A stretch of 64,000 bases of DNA, taken from positions 213,154 to 277,153 of the forward strand of contig JAEUJY010000141.1 in the NCBI GenBank assembly GCA_016794525.1. Reading direction: 5' to 3'. Shown here one piece after another: positions 60,903-64,000 of the stretch. Both the position numbers and the translations under genes were made by a program. Source of the stretch: Myxococcales bacterium. Lineage in GTDB: Bacteria > Myxococcota_A > Polyangia > Haliangiales > Haliangiaceae. Position 1 is the stretch's first letter, and each line of letters begins with the position of its first letter. The notes beneath the pieces were generated by a model. It was not told where the DNA came from. It saw nothing but the letters and a program-made list of their open reading frames with translations, and made no database searches.

Positions 60903-61454
60903 ATGCCTACGCATGCTCACCCCACCTTCATCCTCTCTACCCTCGCCGTCGTCGCGTCGTCCCTCGCCGCGTCGCCGGCCGCCGCCGACGGCGCCGATCC
61001 CGGCGTCGCCGTCACCGTCTCGCCGTTGCACCTGTTCGTGCCGATGGCCGAGGTCACCGTCGAGGCGCGCGTGGCGCCGCGGCTCGGCGTCGCCGTGATC
61101 GGCGGCGTCGGGGCGGTCCGCGACGCGGCGACCGACGATCGGATCCGCCTGTTCGAGGGCGGCGTCAGCGCGCGCTACTACGTCGTCGGCTCGTTCCGGC
61201 ACGGCGTCCAGGTCGGGGCCGAGGCGCTGTACGTCCACGCCGACGCCACCGCCGACGCCACCGGCGTCCAGGCCGCCGGCCTCGGGCTGTCGCCGTTCGT
61301 GGGCTACAAGTGGACCCACCGCACCGGCGTCACCATCGACGCGCAGCTCGGCGCGACCTACCTGGCCGCGCGCGCCGAGGCCGACACCGGCGCCGCCGCG
61401 GACACGCGCGACGTCGCGCCGATGCTCAACCTGAACCTCGGCTACAGCTTCTGA
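60903..61454 (+). CDS. Small outer-membrane barrel-like protein
   Basis: 183 aa from the ATG at 60903. Signal peptide (PTFILSTLAVVASSLAASPAAA). The mature part consists of amphipathic strands ending in the C-terminal pattern LNLGYSF with terminal Phe, the classic signature for outer-membrane barrels. A 17-base sequence shared with the region before the gene at 7460 lies 13 bases upstream. Function unknown. Confidence 0.8.
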   Translation: MPTHAHPTFILSTLAVVASSLAASPAAADGADPGVAVTVSPLHLFVPMAEVTVEARVAPRLGVAVIGGVGAVRDAATDDRIRLFEGGVSARYYVVGSFRHGVQVGAEALYVHADATADATGVQAAGLGLSPFVGYKWTHRTGVTIDAQLGATYLAARAEADTGAAADTRDVAPMLNLNLGYSF

Positions 61455-61543
61455 ATGACCGTCGCGGCGGCGCCGCGCGGGCGGGCACACCCGTCGCCTC
61501 GCCCCTTTGCGATCGCGCCCGGGATCTGATGTAGTGCGCGCGC

Positions 61544-62602
61544 ATGCGTGCCGTGTCCTCTGCTCGCTTCCTCGCCCTGGGTCTCCTCGCGCTCGCCCTC
61601 GCGGCCGGCGGCTGTGATCACAAGGAGCGGTCCACCTCCAACCCCGCCGCCGAGGCCTGGACGGTCGCCGACGGCGCGATGACCAAGCGGATGTCGCAGC
61701 TGCGCGACCGGCAGAAGGTGCTGGCCGGCCGCGCCGCCGTGCTGGCGGTGCCCGAGGGCACCGAGGACGCGACCCTGGCCTCGGTGATCACCGACGTCCA
61801 GGGCCAGCTCGCCGCGATCGACGCCGCGTGCAACGCCGCCGAGGGCGCGCTGAACCAGGCCCGCACCGACGCCACCGCGGCGCTCGCGACGCCCGACCGG
61901 ATCGCCGCCGGTCGCCAGGTCACCGCCGGCGCGGCCGCGTTCGAGACCGCGGCCAAGGCCGCCGACGGCGTGATGGATCAGCTCGAGCCGCGGATCGTCA
62001 CCGGCGAGCAGATCATGAAGCGCCTGCTGGCCCAGGTGGCGGCCGCGGTCGCGCAGCTGCAGCGCCTCGCCGCCGAGGGCGGCACCGCCGACTTCTCGGA
62101 CATCGACTTCCAGGTCGGCAGCGCCGAGTTCGACTTCACCCACCCGGCCAGCAAGGCCACCCTCGAGCGGCTGGTGAAGTTCGGCTCGAGCTGCCCCGAG
62201 CTGCGCTTCGCGCTGACCGGCTACACCTCGAAGGAGGGCGTCCCGGCCCGCAACAAGGCGCTGAGCGAGGCCCGCGCCGAGGCGGTCAAGACCTACCTGG
62301 TGGCGCAGGGCGTGCCCGCCGCGGCGATCGCGCGCACCGCCGGCCTCGGCTCGGCCACGACGCTGGTCGACGAGCCCGATCCGGGCACGCCGGCCGAGGC
62401 GGCGATGCCGCCCGAGCAGCTCGAGATGATCCGCCGCAAGAACCGCCGGGTGAACGTCGAGGTCATCACGCCGTGCCCGGCCACGCCGACCGCGGCAGCG
62501 CCCGCCCAGGTGCCGCCCGGCCCGCCGCCGACCGCCGTGCCGCCCACGCCGCCGGTCGTCGAGCGCCCCGCCGCGCCCACCGGGCCCGGCGCGCAGCGCT
62601 GA
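61544..62602 (+). CDS. OmpA-family lipoprotein
   Basis: 352 aa from the ATG at 61544. Signal peptide with lipobox AAGGC at Cys24. A helical region (about 40-180) with Ala-rich coiled-coil character leads to the OmpA peptidoglycan-binding domain (DFSDIDFQVGSAEFDFTHPAS, then LSEARAEAVKTYL and RRKNRRVNVEV). The tail is Pro-rich (about 35 residues). It would tether the outer membrane to peptidoglycan. A hairpin separates it from the convergent CBS gene. Confidence 0.9.
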   Translation: MRAVSSARFLALGLLALALAAGGCDHKERSTSNPAAEAWTVADGAMTKRMSQLRDRQKVLAGRAAVLAVPEGTEDATLASVITDVQGQLAAIDAACNAAEGALNQARTDATAALATPDRIAAGRQVTAGAAAFETAAKAADGVMDQLEPRIVTGEQIMKRLLAQVAAAVAQLQRLAAEGGTADFSDIDFQVGSAEFDFTHPASKATLERLVKFGSSCPELRFALTGYTSKEGVPARNKALSEARAEAVKTYLVAQGVPAAAIARTAGLGSATTLVDEPDPGTPAEAAMPPEQLEMIRRKNRRVNVEVITPCPATPTAAAPAQVPPGPPPTAVPPTPPVVERPAAPTGPGAQR

Positions 62603-62608
62603 GATCGT

Positions 62609-62633
62609 GGAGGGGCTCTCGCAACGCCCCTCC
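62609..62633. terminator. Hairpin between convergent OmpA and CBS genes
   Basis: Perfect 8-bp stem GGAGGGGC (62609-62616) / GCCCCTCC (62626-62633) with a 9-base loop, between stops at 62602 and 62651. It lacks a T-run, so it may be a bidirectional stop signal that depends on Rho. Confidence 0.5.
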
Positions 62634-62650
62634 CCAGCCGCCGCGCGGCG

Positions 62651-63274
62651 CTACTGCCGCTCGAGGACGCTGATCGGGCGGTAGCCCGCGGCCCACGCCG
62701 CGTCCGCCAGGCGATCGCCGTGCGGCCCGCGCACCGTGATCACCAGATCGAACCCCGCCGGGAGCACGCCGGCGATGGTCAGGCCCAGCGCCTTGGCCTT
62801 GGGGGCCAGCGCCGCGAGCAAGCCGTTGGCGTCGACCCGCGTGAACACCATCCGCGTGCACGGCCCGTCGACGCGCAGGCTCGAGATCAGCGCCCGCAGC
62901 GCGTCGGCGTCGGTGATGATGCCCAGGAGCGCGCCGGTGCCACGCACCACTGGCAACGCCCCGAGCTTGCGGGTGGCCATGATCTCGGCGGCCTCCTCGA
63001 GCGCCGCGGTCGCCAGCGTCGTCACCACCGGGCTCGACATCACCGCGCGCACCTCGCGCTGCGGCGTGCGATCCTCGCTGGCGCCCACCGAGAACGGGTC
63101 GATCGCCTCGCCGCGCAGCAGGTCGCTGCGCGTGACCATGCCGATGACCCGATCGCCCTTGACCACCGGCAGGTGACGGATCCGGTGGTCGGCCATGATC
63201 GCCGCGGCCGCCCGGACGGTGACGTCGGGCGTCACCGTGAACGGGTCGCGGGTCATCCAGCTCTCGACGATCAT
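62651..63274 (-). CDS. CBS-pair domain protein
   Basis: 207 aa from the ATG at 63274. Two CBS domains: VESWMTRDPFTVTPDVTVRAAAAIM to IGMVTRSDLL, and VMSSPVVTTLATAALEEAAEIM to GIITDADALRAL. CBS pairs bind adenosyl compounds such as AMP, ATP or SAM and regulate partner activity. The remaining ~70 residues form a small ACT-like alpha/beta extension (VFTRVDANGLLAALAPKAKALG). Stand-alone, cytoplasmic; its partner is not in the window. Confidence 0.92.
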   Translation of the reverse strand: MIVESWMTRDPFTVTPDVTVRAAAAIMADHRIRHLPVVKGDRVIGMVTRSDLLRGEAIDPFSVGASEDRTPQREVRAVMSSPVVTTLATAALEEAAEIMATRKLGALPVVRGTGALLGIITDADALRALISSLRVDGPCTRMVFTRVDANGLLAALAPKAKALGLTIAGVLPAGFDLVITVRGPHGDRLADAAWAAGYRPISVLERQ

Positions 63275-63322
63275 GGCAGGTCGATCGTTGAATCGACCGC
63301 CCCCGCCGCCCGTGCAGCCCGG

Positions 63323-63856
63323 TCAGGGCGCGGCGAGGCAGGCCTCGGTCGCGACCGCGAGCTCGCGCAGGTACGCGTCGACCCGCGTCGACCGTCGCCA
63401 CGCGATCGCGCGTACCACCGCCAGCCGCTCACCGCGGCGGACCACGCACTCCGTGTCGCGCTGGCTGCCGCGACGCGTGGTCGCACACGCCCACGCCGCC
63501 TGGGCGACGGCCTGCCACCCACCGCGATCGTCGCGCACGTCGATCAGGTCGACGTAGAAGTACTCCGGCACCGCGAGTTGCAAGCTCCAGCCCACGCCCC
63601 AGCCGTGCCGCCGCACCGGCGGCGTCCACATGCGCCCGCTGCGCGTCGCCGGCCGATCGATCGGCGGCAGCACGTCGGCGCGCACGCCGGCGAACGCGCG
63701 GTGCCGTTGCCCGATCCGCGCCGCCGCGCCGTCGACGGCGGCGGCGCAGCCGGTCGCCCACGCCTCGCTGGTCGCCGCGACCGGCGTCGCGGGCGCTGCG
63801 CCGGCCGGGGCCACGACCGCGACCAGCGCGACCGCCGCGACCGCCGCGCGGCTCAC
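63323..63856 (-). CDS. Exported hypothetical protein
   Basis: 177 aa from the GTG at 63856, whose bases overlap the TGA of the preceding gene (GTGA). Signal peptide SRAAVAAVALVAVVAPAGAAP. The mature part has three Cys (GCAAAV, WACATT, TECVV) and a basic/aromatic middle (RRHGWGVGWSLQLAVPEYFYVD). I recognise no family. The coupling to the alpha-2-macroglobulin-like gene suggests a joint envelope role, possibly as its partner. Confidence 0.65.
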   Translation of the reverse strand: MSRAAVAAVALVAVVAPAGAAPATPVAATSEAWATGCAAAVDGAAARIGQRHRAFAGVRADVLPPIDRPATRSGRMWTPPVRRHGWGVGWSLQLAVPEYFYVDLIDVRDDRGGWQAVAQAAWACATTRRGSQRDTECVVRRGERLAVVRAIAWRRSTRVDAYLRELAVATEACLAAP

Positions 63857-64000
63857 TCCACGATCACCTTGTCGGAGGCCGACCGGCCGAAGGTCTCGGG
63901 GTGGTACATCTCCTCGGCCTTGGTCGGCGGGACGACGAACGTGCCGGGCGTGGTGGCGCGGGCGACGTAGGTGTAGTCGTAGACGCCCTCCCAGAGCAGC
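63853..64000 (-). CDS. Alpha-2-macroglobulin-like protein, C-terminal end (partial)
   Basis: Only the last 48 residues are visible; the gene continues beyond the right edge. The end reads VYDYTYVARATTPGTF, then VVPPTKAEEMYHPETFGRS, which is the closing segment of bacterial alpha-2-macroglobulins (the MYxPE and GRS elements). These large periplasmic lipoproteins trap attacking proteases. The stop overlaps the GTG of the following exported protein, so they are coupled. Thioester presence cannot be judged because that region lies outside. Confidence 0.75.
   Translation of the reverse strand, partial: LLWEGVYDYTYVARATTPGTFVVPPTKAEEMYHPETFGRSASDKVIVE

Overview
The window is very GC-rich, which opens long antisense reading frames opposite almost every real gene. 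Its gene content points to Myxococcota (myxobacteria or close relatives; Haliangiales/Kofleriaceae-like lineages would fit). The pointers are Pkn2-type Ser/Thr kinases, one fused to a formylglycine-enzyme-like domain; an FHA-headed sigma-54 activator; secreted proteins with Cys-rich disulfide repeats and MYXO-CTERM-like tails (glycine/cysteine patch, hydrophobic helix, arginine run); many lipoproteins; and OmpA proteins with TSP3 calcium-binding repeats. The lineage is inferred from families, since no rRNA or housekeeping marker is present.

Layout. 1-3.5 kb (minus strand): a translationally coupled MoxR ATPase plus beta-propeller-type partner operon, cut by the window edge, resembling the MoxR-vWA-propeller ternary systems. 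3.6-11.3 kb: signalling block with a 46-aa protein, a six-helix membrane kinase, an FHA/sigma-54 activator convergent with it (overlapping stops), and a 1275-aa kinase/STAND/FGE-like protein. 11.4-25.5 kb: envelope and secreted block with an NGTYIP-repeat lipoprotein, exonuclease III, a trypsin-like protease and an Asp-box protein with MYXO-CTERM-like tails, a PHA-system protein, SixA, a 1480-aa disulfide-repeat/OmpA fusion, a phosphoesterase and an amine oxidase. 25.5-36 kb: a Spo0M/arrestin-like protein, two tandem SET-domain paralogues, a cholesterol-dependent-cytolysin-like lipoprotein, an alpha/beta hydrolase, a HEAT-repeat protein, a DsbA-like lipoprotein and a ten-unit 25-bp array with a palindromic core. 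36-47.6 kb: an SDR, an outer-membrane barrel with a strong ribosome-binding site, two divergent pseudokinases (one with an FHA-like segment), a duplicated-domain protein, an orphan ExbD, a transglutaminase-elicitor/PPC protein and an ATP-grasp protein. 47.6-53.9 kb: two large DUF4157 (eCIS core) proteins, one ending in an OTU-like cysteine protease domain, flanking a small lipoprotein. 54-64 kb: an AraC regulator, a coupled aldehyde-oxidoreductase-type operon (2Fe-2S subunit, molybdopterin subunit, cytochrome c), a structured locus with a tRNA-like 3' end, a slipin, a small barrel, an OmpA lipoprotein, a CBS-pair protein and the C-terminus of an alpha-2-macroglobulin.

How the genes fit together. 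Most of the window is accessory: sensing (kinases, pseudokinases, FHA proteins), surface and secreted effectors (cytolysin, transglutaminase, proteases, DUF4157/OTU), and a candidate conflict system. This suits a predatory or social bacterium. The most unusual items are the cytolysin-like lipoprotein, the DUF4157-OTU effector, the tandem SET genes, the 25-bp array with a matching half-site at the neighbouring promoter, and the tRNA-like element.
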